The translations under genes and the position numbers were made by a program. The notes beneath the pieces were generated by a model. It ran no database searches and was not told where the DNA came from. It saw nothing but the letters and a program-made list of their open reading frames with translations. From Enterobacteriaceae bacterium UBA7338 (GTDB lineage: Bacteria; Pseudomonadota; Gammaproteobacteria; Enterobacterales; Enterobacteriaceae), in assembly GCA_002480085.1 (NCBI GenBank), contig DKPJ01000013.1:1-64000 (forward strand): DNA of 64,000 nucleotides. The letters run 5' to 3'. The stretch's first letter is position 1; the number at the start of each line of letters is the position of its first letter. Below are positions 44,493-52,107 of this stretch, in pieces.

Positions 44493-45173
44493 ATGCACCA
44501 TCAGGTTAACGTTTTTACAGGCAAAGTAAGAAATTACGAGGGCAGTCGGCCAAGCGCCATTGCCAAAGTGCAGGTTAACGGCGAGCTGACGTTAACCGAG
44601 CTGGGACTTGCAGGTGATGAGCAGGCGGAGAAGAAGATCCACGGCGGGCCGGATCGCGCGCTGTGCCACTATCCGCGCGAGCACTATCGCCACTGGGCAA
44701 ACGCGTTTCCTGAACAGGCGGAACGCTTTGTTGCCCCGGCGTTTGGCGAGAACCTCTCTACCGAGGGGCTGACCGAGCAGAACGTCTACATCGGGGATAT
44801 CTTTCGCTGGGGTGAGGCGCTGATTCAGGTGACGCAGCCACGCTCGCCCTGCTTCAAAGTTAACTACCATTTTGCTATCCACGACCTCTCCTCCCTGATG
44901 CAGGAGAGCGGCCGCACAGGCTGGCTCTACCGGGTGATTGCCCCGGGTAGCGTCTCCGGCGATGCGCCCCTTGAGCTGGTTTCCCGCTGTAGCGAGGTGA
45001 GCGTCTATGATGCTGCCGCCATCGCCTGGCATCTGCCGTTCGACGACGAGCAGTACCACCGCCTGCTCTCTGCCGCCGGTCTCTCGGTGAGCTGGGCCAG
45101 AACCATGCAGAAACGACGCCTTAGCGGCAAGATCGAGCCTTTTTCCCCCAGACTGTGGGGCAGGAAACCGTAG
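44493..45173 (+). CDS. yiiM: MOSC-domain protein YiiM
   Basis: Molybdenum-cofactor-dependent protein; E. coli YiiM reduces N-hydroxylated purine analogues such as 6-hydroxylaminopurine. The 226 residues include a MOSC core (about 30-165) with the Moco cysteine candidate in TQPRSPCFKV near residue 122 and a YiiM-type helical C terminus. In E. coli kdgT separates it from sodA; that gene is absent. Confidence 0.92.
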   Translation: MHHQVNVFTGKVRNYEGSRPSAIAKVQVNGELTLTELGLAGDEQAEKKIHGGPDRALCHYPREHYRHWANAFPEQAERFVAPAFGENLSTEGLTEQNVYIGDIFRWGEALIQVTQPRSPCFKVNYHFAIHDLSSLMQESGRTGWLYRVIAPGSVSGDAPLELVSRCSEVSVYDAAAIAWHLPFDDEQYHRLLSAAGLSVSWARTMQKRRLSGKIEPFSPRLWGRKP

Positions 45174-45200
45174 GCCGGGTAAGCGCAGCGCCACCCGGCG
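45170..45200. repeat. REP element between yiiM and cpxA
   Basis: One unit gtaggccgggtaagcgcagcg...cacccggcg between the convergent genes yiiM and cpxA; likely doubles as transcription end. Confidence 0.75.
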
Positions 45201-45205
45201 TTAAA

Positions 45206-46579
45206 CTACGACCGCTTATGCAACGGTAGCCAGATGGTTAAGCGTAAGCCGCCGAGCGGGCTGTCGTCGGCCTTAACCCAGCCGCGATGCTGCTGAATAG
45301 CCGTCTCAACAATTGCCAGCCCCAGCCCGGTACCGCCGGATTCGCGATCGCGTGCCTCGTCGGTACGGTAGAACGGACGGAAAATCTGTTCGCGATCTTC
45401 CGCACTGACGCCCGGACCATCATCATCGACGTTAACCGTCACGCCCTCTTTATCCACCGCAAAACTTACCTCAATCTTCGTATGCGAGTAGCGCAGGGCG
45501 TTACGCACGATATTCTCTAGCGCGCTCTCCATTGCGCTCGGGTTACCGTACAGCGGCCACGGTCCCGGCGGGAAGTTGACGGTCAGTGATTTGCCCATCT
45601 GCTCGGCTTCAAAGGCGGCGTTATCCAGCACGTCATTCCACAGATGATTGGCCTTAACGGTCTCGCTCACCAGGGCATTTTTCTGCTGGTTGCGCGACAT
45701 CACCAGCAGATCGTTGATCATGCTGTCGAGGCGCTGCGCCTCGGTCTCAATACGGGCCAGCTCCTTGCTCTCACCGCTGCGGCGACGCAGCAGGGCGGTG
45801 CCCAGCTGTAGACGCGTCAGCGGGGTGCGCAGCTCGTGGGAGATATCAGAGAGCAGGCGCTGCTGGGTGGTCATCATCCGCTCGAGCGCGGTCACCATCT
45901 GGTTAAAGCTGGCCCCGGCGGCAAGAAACTCCTGCGGTCCGGCTTCCAGCTCCGGGTGCTGGCGCAGGTTACCCTGAGCCACCTCGTCCGCCGCGTTTTT
46001 CAGCTTACGCGCCGGTTTTGCCAGGCTCCACGCCAGCCAGAGCAGCAGCGGGGAGCTGATCAACATGGTGACGATCAGCAGCAGGAGCGGGCGGTCAAAC
46101 AGCAGGTTGATAAAATCGGACTGGGAATTGCTCGCCGGCCGGATGAGGTAGAGCTGGTAGTTATCTTCCCCGTCGCGGATGGAAAACGGCCCTACCAGCT
46201 CTACCCGTCCATACTTCTTCTTCTGCGGATGGTCGGAGTTATCCGCCTGACCAATAAAGTTACGAATGATCTGCATTTCGCTGCGTTCAGCGCCGATCAC
46301 CCGGCCTTCGCTGGTCACCAGCAGCAGGCGCTGCCCCGGCGGTGCCCACTTATCAATTGCGCGAAACAGCCGCCGCCACCACATCAGATCGTTCGGTGGA
46401 TCGAGGGCCAGCTCCGCCTCAACGTGCTGCTCAATCATCACGCCCTGGCGCTGCTCGCTATCCAGCAGCTCCGTCATTTGCCGGGAGTCCAGCTTGGGCA
46501 CCATTAATACCAGCATCAGCACCAGTGCCAGCGTCAGCCAAAAAATAGCAAAGATACGAGCCGTCAAACTTCCTATCAT
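45206..46579 (-). CDS. cpxA: Envelope stress sensor kinase CpxA
   Basis: Inner membrane histidine kinase sensing misfolded periplasmic protein. The 457 residues match E. coli. TM1 is about residues 8-28, a periplasmic domain runs to about 163, and TM2 covers about 165-185. HAMP follows, then HisKA with phospho-His in SDISHELRTPLTR (residue 248 by alignment) and ATPase motifs NIVRNALRY, DDGPGV and GTGLGLAIV. Overlaps cpxR by 4 bp. Confidence 0.97.
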   Translation of the reverse strand: MIGSLTARIFAIFWLTLALVLMLVLMVPKLDSRQMTELLDSEQRQGVMIEQHVEAELALDPPNDLMWWRRLFRAIDKWAPPGQRLLLVTSEGRVIGAERSEMQIIRNFIGQADNSDHPQKKKYGRVELVGPFSIRDGEDNYQLYLIRPASNSQSDFINLLFDRPLLLLIVTMLISSPLLLWLAWSLAKPARKLKNAADEVAQGNLRQHPELEAGPQEFLAAGASFNQMVTALERMMTTQQRLLSDISHELRTPLTRLQLGTALLRRRSGESKELARIETEAQRLDSMINDLLVMSRNQQKNALVSETVKANHLWNDVLDNAAFEAEQMGKSLTVNFPPGPWPLYGNPSAMESALENIVRNALRYSHTKIEVSFAVDKEGVTVNVDDDGPGVSAEDREQIFRPFYRTDEARDRESGGTGLGLAIVETAIQQHRGWVKADDSPLGGLRLTIWLPLHKRS

Positions 46580-47274
46580 GAAGCCGCAACCATCAGATAG
46601 CCGCGTCCGCGCAGCGTTTTAAACCATGGATGGCCATCTTTACGCTCCGGCAGCTTACGGCGCAGGTTAGAGATATGCATATCGATCGCACGATCGAACG
46701 GCGTCAGGCGTTTACCCAACACTTCCTGGCTAAGATGCTCTCTGGAGACCACCTGGCCCAGGTGCTGCGCCAGCAGATAGAGCAGGGTAAACTCGGTGCC
46801 GGTCAGCTCCAGCGACTGGCCGTCAAAGCTGGCCTCCTGGCGGCCTGGGTTCAGGCTAAGGGCATCCACTTCTAAGGTCGGTGAGCCGTTATCGCTGTTC
46901 TGCTGCTGTTCGCTCCAGTGGGAACGGCGCAGGATGGCGCGGATACGGGCTACCAGCTCACGATCGTTAAAGGGCTTAGGCAGATAGTCGTCCGCGCCCA
47001 GCTCAAGGCCGAGAACGCGATCCAGCTCGCTACCGCGCGCCGTCAGCATAATGACGGGGGTCTGGTGTGTCTGGCGTAGCTCTTTAAGGGTGTCGATACC
47101 ATTCTTCTTTGGCATCATAACGTCGAGCAAAAGCAGATCGATGCTGTCGTCCAGGAGGTCGAGCGCCTGCTCCCCATCATGGGCAACCTGCACATTGAAG
47201 CCTTCCATGTCGAGCAGCTCCTTTAAAAGGGAAGTAAGCTCTCGGTCATCGTCAACTAACAGAATTTTATTCAT
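46576..47274 (-). CDS. cpxR: Response regulator CpxR
   Basis: OmpR-type regulator of envelope stress genes. The 232-residue protein has receiver residues D8-D10 and phospho-acceptor D51 (LLLDVMMPKKNG) and a winged-helix C-terminal domain (HISNLRRKLP...RGRGYLM). Divergent from cpxP across a region holding its own binding site, which gives autoregulation. Confidence 0.98.
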   Translation of the reverse strand: MNKILLVDDDRELTSLLKELLDMEGFNVQVAHDGEQALDLLDDSIDLLLLDVMMPKKNGIDTLKELRQTHQTPVIMLTARGSELDRVLGLELGADDYLPKPFNDRELVARIRAILRRSHWSEQQQNSDNGSPTLEVDALSLNPGRQEASFDGQSLELTGTEFTLLYLLAQHLGQVVSREHLSQEVLGKRLTPFDRAIDMHISNLRRKLPERKDGHPWFKTLRGRGYLMVAAS

Positions 47275-47329
47275 TGTTTAAATACCTCCGAGGCAGAAAT
47301 TACGTCATCAAGGCTCGCTAATCCATGAC

Positions 47330-47344
47330 TTTACGTTGTTTTAC
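47330..47344 (-). promoter_or_regulatory. CpxR box between cpxR and cpxP
   Basis: On the minus strand GTAAA-ACAAC-GTAAA is a perfect direct-repeat CpxR site. It lies 81-95 bp upstream of cpxP and 56-70 bp upstream of cpxR, suited to control both. Confidence 0.92.
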
Positions 47345-47424
47345 ACCCCCTGACGCTAGTTTGCAGCCTGAATCGTAGACTGAGTTCAGTTGATTGGCGA
47401 CACAAACAATTTTGGGAGCAAGTG

Positions 47425-47922
47425 ATGCGCATTGTTACCGCTGCCGTCATGGCCTCAACGCTGGCGTTAAGTACTGTTGGCCATGCAGCTGAAGTCGTAA
47501 CAGGCGATAACTGGCACGCATCTGAAGAGCTTGCGCCGCGTAGTACCCAGAGCCATATGTTTGACGGCATCAGTTTAACCGAGCATCAGCGCCAGCAACT
47601 GCGTGATTTGATGCAGCAGGCGAGGCATAAGCTGCCCCCTGTTAATGTTAGCGAAATCGAGGCGATGCACGACCTCGTGACCGCAGAAAATTTTGATGAA
47701 AACGCCGTGCGTGCTCAGGCAGAAAAAATGGCGCAGGAGCAGGTTGCCCGCCAGGTCGAAATGGCCCGGGTCCGCAACCAGATGTATCACCTGCTCACGC
47801 CAGAGCAACAGGCGGTTTTACATAAGAAACACCAACAGCGGATCGATCAGCTGCGCGACGTTGCCAGGCTGCAACAAGGCTCTCCGCTAACGTTATCGAG
47901 TAGCAGTACCGGTAGTAAGTAG
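47425..47922 (+). CDS. cpxP: Periplasmic Cpx inhibitor/adaptor CpxP
   Basis: Periplasmic protein that inhibits CpxA and delivers misfolded substrates to DegP. The ATG at 47425 (RBS gggag 47414-47418) gives 165 residues; the GTG at 47422 is one codon earlier. Signal peptide about 22 residues (MRIVTAAVMASTLALSTVGHAA). Two LTxxQ-type motifs, LTEHQRQQ and LTPEQQAV, define the Spy/CpxP family. The sRNA CpxQ lies in its 3' UTR. Confidence 0.97.
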   Translation: MRIVTAAVMASTLALSTVGHAAEVVTGDNWHASEELAPRSTQSHMFDGISLTEHQRQQLRDLMQQARHKLPPVNVSEIEAMHDLVTAENFDENAVRAQAEKMAQEQVARQVEMARVRNQMYHLLTPEQQAVLHKKHQQRIDQLRDVARLQQGSPLTLSSSSTGSK

Positions 47923-47940
47923 TAACCAGTAACAACCCTG

Positions 47941-47998
47941 TTTTCCTTGCCATAGACACCATCCCTGTCTTCCCCCTCATGATGAGGGGGTTTTTTTT
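47941..47998 (+). ncRNA. cpxQ: CpxQ small RNA (3' UTR of cpxP)
   Basis: The 58-nt stretch begins ttttccttgccatagacacc and ends with a ccccctc/gaggggg hairpin and eight T, matching E. coli CpxQ, the Hfq-bound fragment released from cpxP mRNA by RNase E. CpxQ represses inner membrane protein mRNAs such as nhaB and skp. The seed region ttccttgccatag is intact. Confidence 0.93.
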
Positions 47999-48012
47999 GC
48001 CGTGAATCTCAG

Positions 48013-48065
48013 TAATAACCCCAATAACTCTCGTTATTTGCATCAAGGAGTTATTGGAGTTATTA
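48013..48065. promoter_or_regulatory. Candidate HicB operator
   Basis: Long inverted repeat with 18-nt arms at 48013-48030 (taataaccccaataactc) and 48048-48065, pairing at 17 of 18 positions across a 17-nt spacer. It lies 32 bp before hicA, the expected place for autoregulation by the RHH domain of HicB. Confidence 0.65.
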
Positions 48066-48096
48066 TTTTATGTAGTGGGTTTGACGGAGCAAAGGA

Positions 48097-48276
48097 ATGA
48101 ATAGCAGGAAGCTAATGACCGAAATCATGGCAGATGGCTGGATTCTGGTGAGGGTAAACGGTAGCCATCATCACTTTACCCATCCAACAAAACCAGGATT
48201 GGTAACCCTACCTCACCCTAAAAAAGATTTACCGGTTGGCACGGTAAAGAGCATCAGGAAACAGGCGGGAATATAA
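48097..48276 (+). CDS. hicA: HicA-type mRNA interferase toxin
   Basis: A 59-residue toxin of the HicA fold (double-stranded RNA-binding-like). It shows the family pattern DGWILVRVNGSHHHFTHP with the catalytic His near residue 24, then VTLPHPKKDLPVGTVKSIRKQAGI. Start ATG at 48097 with aaagg just upstream. hicB follows 26 bp downstream. E. coli has no gene between cpxP and fieF, so the pair is an insertion here. Confidence 0.93.
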   Translation: MNSRKLMTEIMADGWILVRVNGSHHHFTHPTKPGLVTLPHPKKDLPVGTVKSIRKQAGI

Positions 48277-48302
48277 TCCCGTTACCTTAAAGAGGCGTAA
48301 CT

Positions 48303-48713
48303 ATGTTTTATCCCATTGCAATTGAGATTGGTGATGATAAGCACGCCCATGGCGTGACGGTGCCCGATCTTCCTGGCTGTTTTTCCGCTGGCGATACCCT
48401 GGAAGAGGCCATTGCCAACGCTAAAGAAGCTATCGTCGCGCATATCGAACTGCTTGTAGAGCTTGGACAGGACATCCCTGCGGTCTCTTCCGTTAGCACG
48501 CTGGCTAAGAACCCTGAATTTGCGGGGTATACCTGGGCACTGGTTGATATAGATGTGACGCGTTTGCTAGGTGGTTCTGAAAAAATCAACGTGACCTTGC
48601 CGAAGTCACTGATTGACCGTATCGATCGCTGTGTTGCAACGCACCCGGAATTTAAAAGTCGCTCTGGATTTCTGGCGCAGGCCGCGCTGGAGCGCATTTC
48701 AGCCACCCGCTAA
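48303..48713 (+). CDS. hicB: HicB antitoxin
   Basis: A 136-residue antitoxin: an N-terminal degraded RNase H-like domain (about 1-70, IEIGDDKHAHGVTVPDLPGCFSAGDTLEEAI) that binds HicA, and a C-terminal ribbon-helix-helix DNA-binding domain (INVTLPKSLIDRIDRCV...SRSGFLAQAALERI). Toxin-first order is usual for hicAB. Confidence 0.94.
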   Translation: MFYPIAIEIGDDKHAHGVTVPDLPGCFSAGDTLEEAIANAKEAIVAHIELLVELGQDIPAVSSVSTLAKNPEFAGYTWALVDIDVTRLLGGSEKINVTLPKSLIDRIDRCVATHPEFKSRSGFLAQAALERISATR

Positions 48714-48813
48714 GGCTTAATAACAGTTAAACCACCGGCAATAGCCCCGTTTTTTGTCACATTGCCTGATTTATCATCCGTTATACTACCCCTGTGTCCG
48801 GACGGGAGTGGGT

Positions 48814-49695
48814 ATGAATCAAGTATATGGGCAGCTGGTGAGCCGGGCAGCCATCGCCGCGACGGTAATGGCCTCGTTGCTGCTGGTAATTAAAATTTTT
48901 GCGTGGTGGTACACGGGATCGGTGAGCGTGCTGGCGGCGCTGGTGGATTCGCTGGTGGATATTGCCGCCTCGCTGACCAACCTGCTGGTGGTGCGCTACT
49001 CCCTACAGCCAGCGGATGATGAGCACACCTTTGGGCACGGCAAGGCCGAGTCGCTGGCGGCGCTGGCGCAGAGCATGTTTATCTCCGGCTCGGCGCTGTT
49101 TCTCTTTTTGACCGGTATTCAGCACCTTGCTCGCCCGGAGCCGATGAACGCGCCGCAGATCGGCATCATCGTGACCCTGATAGCGCTGGTATGTACTGTG
49201 ATCCTTGTCACCTTTCAGCGCTGGGTGGTGCGAAAAACGCAAAGCCAGGCCGTGCGCGCCGATATGCTTCATTATCAGTCTGATGTTATGATGAATAGCG
49301 CTATTCTCGTCGCGCTGGGCCTGTCGTGGTACGGCTGGCACCGCGCGGATGCGCTCTTTGCGCTGGGTATCGGGGCCTATATCCTCTACAGCGCACTACG
49401 CATGGGATATGAAGCGGTTCAGTCGCTGCTGGATCGCGCCCTGCCCGATGAGGAGCGGCAGGAAATAATCGCTATCGTTACCCGTTGGCCTGGCGTCAGC
49501 GGGGCACACGATCTTCGCACGCGGCAGTCAGGGCCGACCCGCTTTATTCAGATTCATTTGGAAATGGATGACAACCTCCCGCTTGTTCAGGCGCACCTGG
49601 TGGCCGAGCAGGTTGAAGAGGCAATTTTGCGCCGTTTCCCGGGTTCTGATGTGATAATCCATCAGGATCCCTGTTCCGTGGTACCCCAGGGATGA
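48814..49695 (+). CDS. fieF: Cation efflux protein FieF (YiiP)
   Basis: CDF-family proton antiporter exporting Zn2+ and Fe2+. I start at 48814 (MNQVYGQLVSRA; RBS gggag), giving 293 residues; the C terminus ends about 7 residues earlier than in E. coli. Six TM helices carry the metal site D45, D49, H153 and D157 (DSLVD and HYQSD). A cytosolic dimerisation domain follows. The open frame upstream of 48814 is not used. Confidence 0.96.
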   Translation: MNQVYGQLVSRAAIAATVMASLLLVIKIFAWWYTGSVSVLAALVDSLVDIAASLTNLLVVRYSLQPADDEHTFGHGKAESLAALAQSMFISGSALFLFLTGIQHLARPEPMNAPQIGIIVTLIALVCTVILVTFQRWVVRKTQSQAVRADMLHYQSDVMMNSAILVALGLSWYGWHRADALFALGIGAYILYSALRMGYEAVQSLLDRALPDEERQEIIAIVTRWPGVSGAHDLRTRQSGPTRFIQIHLEMDDNLPLVQAHLVAEQVEEAILRRFPGSDVIIHQDPCSVVPQG

Positions 49696-49782
49696 GTCTC
49701 CTAAATAGAGACCCGGTTACAAGGTGTAAAAAAGTGAGCCAGACCAGCATTTTGTGTATAAATTACCGCCATTTGGTCTGAC

Positions 49783-49796
49783 CTGAATCAATTCAG
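49783..49796. promoter_or_regulatory. Possible Cra site upstream of pfkA
   Basis: ctgaatcaattcag is a near palindrome close to the Cra consensus TGAAWCGWTTCA, 101-114 bp before pfkA. pfkA is repressed by Cra in E. coli. A single weak match. Confidence 0.4.
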
Positions 49797-49896
49797 CCGG
49801 AAGAGATTGATATACTATGCGCAGCATAGCTATTCACTCCCCAGGGCGTCGCTTCGGGCAAGAATTTATTTTGCATTCCTAAGTTCAGAGGTAGTC

Positions 49897-50859
49897 ATGA
49901 TTAAGAAAATCGGTGTGTTGACAAGTGGCGGTGATGCGCCTGGCATGAACGCTGCAATTCGTGGCGTAGTCCGGGCAGCATTGACTGAAGGTCTGGAAGT
50001 CTGCGGCATTTACGACGGCTATCTGGGCCTGTATGAAGACCGTATGGTGCAGCTCGACCGCTACAGTGTCTCCGACATGATCAACCGTGGCGGCACGTTC
50101 CTTGGCTCTGCTCGCTTCCCGGAGTTCCGTGAAGAGCACGTCCGCGCCGTGGCTATCGAAAACATGAAAAAACGCGGTATCGACGCGCTGGTGGTCATCG
50201 GCGGCGACGGCTCCTATATGGGGGCAAAACGCCTGACCGAGATGGGCTTCCCCTGCATCGGCCTGCCGGGCACCATCGATAACGACGTTGCCGGTACCGA
50301 CTATACCATCGGCTACTTCACCGCGCTGCATACCGTTGTTGAAGCGATTGACCGCCTGCGCGATACCTCCTCTTCCCATCAGCGCATCTCCATCGTGGAA
50401 GTGATGGGCCGCTACTGTGGCGACCTGACCCTGGCGGCGGCTATTGCCGGTGGCTGTGAGTTCATCGTCCTGCCGGAAGTTGAGTTTAACCGTGAAGATC
50501 TGGTGAGCGAAATCAAAGCCGGGATCGCCAAAGGTAAAAAGCATGCCATCGTGGCTATTACCGAGCATATCTGCGATATCGACGAGCTGGCGAAGTACAT
50601 TGAGTCTGAGACCAGGCGCGAAACCCGTGCCACCGTTCTCGGCCACATCCAGCGCGGCGGCTCCCCGGTTCCTTATGACCGTATTCTGGCGTCCCGCATG
50701 GGTGCCTACGCCATTGAACTACTGCTGCAGGGTCACGGTGGCCGCTGCGTCGGTATTCAGAACGAGAAGATGGTGCACCACGATATCATCGACGCTATCG
50801 AAAATATGAAGCGTCCGTTCAAAGGCGACTGGCTGGACTGCGCTAAGAAACTTTATTAA
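49897..50859 (+). CDS. pfkA: 6-phosphofructokinase I
   Basis: Glycolytic ATP-dependent kinase acting on fructose 6-phosphate. The start at 49897 (MIKKIGVLTSGGDAPGMN; RBS agagg) gives 320 residues. Motifs: ATP loop GGDAPGMNA, GGDGSYMGA near residue 102, catalytic GTIDNDVAGTD with Asp127, and the effector/substrate MGRYCGDL. Stands alone after fieF. Confidence 0.98.
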   Translation: MIKKIGVLTSGGDAPGMNAAIRGVVRAALTEGLEVCGIYDGYLGLYEDRMVQLDRYSVSDMINRGGTFLGSARFPEFREEHVRAVAIENMKKRGIDALVVIGGDGSYMGAKRLTEMGFPCIGLPGTIDNDVAGTDYTIGYFTALHTVVEAIDRLRDTSSSHQRISIVEVMGRYCGDLTLAAAIAGGCEFIVLPEVEFNREDLVSEIKAGIAKGKKHAIVAITEHICDIDELAKYIESETRRETRATVLGHIQRGGSPVPYDRILASRMGAYAIELLLQGHGGRCVGIQNEKMVHHDIIDAIENMKRPFKGDWLDCAKKLY

Positions 50860-50869
50860 TAAAAACTTT

Positions 50870-50899
50870 GCCCGGTGGCGCTGCGCTTACCGGGCCTAC
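50870..50899. repeat. REP element after pfkA
   Basis: One unit gcccggtggcgctgcgcttaccgggcctac, 10 bp after the pfkA stop. Confidence 0.78.
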
Positions 50900-51015
50900 A
50901 GTTCTATTCTTTATTCCCCTTCGTTATAGCCAATCTTTTTTTATTCTTTAATCATTGATCCGCTTTCTGGCACGCTGAGTCCATCACAACACAACTCAAC
51001 ATAAGAGAGTGAGCG

Positions 51016-52005
51016 ATGAACAAATGGGGTGTAGGGTTAACGTTGCTGCTGGCCTCCGGCAGCGTTCTGGCAAAGGACATTCAGCTTTTAAACGTCTCTT
51101 ACGATCCAACGCGTGAGCTGTACGAGCAGTACAACAAGGCATTCAGCGCGCACTGGAAGCAGGAGACCGGTGATAACGTGACTGTTCGCCAGTCGCATGG
51201 CGGCTCAGGCAAACAGGCCACCTCCGTCATCAACGGCATCGAAGCCGACGTGGTGACCCTGGCGCTGGCCTATGACGTTGACGCCATTGCCGAGCGTGGA
51301 CGCATCGATAAAAACTGGATCAAACGCCTGCCGGATAACTCCGCGCCCTATACCTCCACCATCGTTTTCCTGGTGCGTAAAGGCAACCCAAAACAGATCC
51401 ACGACTGGAACGATCTGATTAAGCCGGGCGTCTCGGTGATCACGCCGAACCCGAAAAGCTCCGGCGGCGCACGCTGGAACTACCTGGCGGCGTGGGGCTA
51501 CGCTCTGCACCACAACAACAATGACCAGGCTAAAGCGCAGGAGTTCGTGAAATCGCTGTTCAAGAACGTGGAAGTGCTGGACTCCGGCGCACGCGGCGCG
51601 ACCAATACCTTCGTTGAGCGCGGCATCGGTGACGTGCTGATCGCCTGGGAGAACGAGGCGCTGTTGGCCACTAACGAGCTGGGCAAGGACAAGTTTGAAA
51701 TTGTTACCCCGAGCGAGTCTATCCTCGCCGAACCGACCGTCTCCGTGGTTGACAAAGTGGTCGATAAAAAAGGGACCAAAGCCGTGGCTGAAGCCTATCT
51801 GAAGTATCTCTACTCCCCGGAAGGGCAGGAGATCGCAGCGAAAAACTTCTACCGCCCGCGTAACCCGGACGTGGCGAAAAAATATGACAGCGAGTTCCCG
51901 AAACTCAAGCTGTTCACCATTGATGATGAATTTGGTGGCTGGACAAAAGCCCAGAAAGATCACTTCTCTAACGGTGGTACCTTCGACCAAATCAGCAAGC
52001 GTTAA
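51016..52005 (+). CDS. sbp: Periplasmic sulfate-binding protein
   Basis: Binds sulfate or thiosulfate for the CysUWA importer. The 329-residue precursor has a 19-residue signal peptide (MNKWGVGLTLLLASGSVLA). The binding loops TVRQSHGGSGKQA and NPKSSGGARWNYLAAWGYA are conserved. It has its own terminator. In E. coli the next gene is cdh; here it is an anion transporter gene. Confidence 0.97.
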   Translation: MNKWGVGLTLLLASGSVLAKDIQLLNVSYDPTRELYEQYNKAFSAHWKQETGDNVTVRQSHGGSGKQATSVINGIEADVVTLALAYDVDAIAERGRIDKNWIKRLPDNSAPYTSTIVFLVRKGNPKQIHDWNDLIKPGVSVITPNPKSSGGARWNYLAAWGYALHHNNNDQAKAQEFVKSLFKNVEVLDSGARGATNTFVERGIGDVLIAWENEALLATNELGKDKFEIVTPSESILAEPTVSVVDKVVDKKGTKAVAEAYLKYLYSPEGQEIAAKNFYRPRNPDVAKKYDSEFPKLKLFTIDDEFGGWTKAQKDHFSNGGTFDQISKR

Positions 52006-52010
52006 CACTA

Positions 52011-52034
52011 ACGGCCCTGCGGGGCCGTTTTTTT
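52011..52034 (+). terminator. sbp terminator
   Basis: Stem acggccc/gggccgt (52011-52017, 52022-52028), loop tgcg, T-run to 52034. Confidence 0.9.
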
Positions 52035-52107
52035 GCCCCACTATTAATGGCGTTTACTGAACCTGCCTGCCGCCGTAGACTCGGTGAAAAAATAGCAGGA
52101 GACAGGC

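Noticed and set aside
47923..48713. Prophage or genomic island around hicAB
   Set aside because: No integrase, phage gene or attachment duplication; only the two-gene module is inserted.
49807..49896. N-terminal extension of pfkA
   Set aside because: The frame is open but PfkA starts MIKKIGVLTSGGD at 49897 with a ribosome site; the upstream stretch is promoter sequence.
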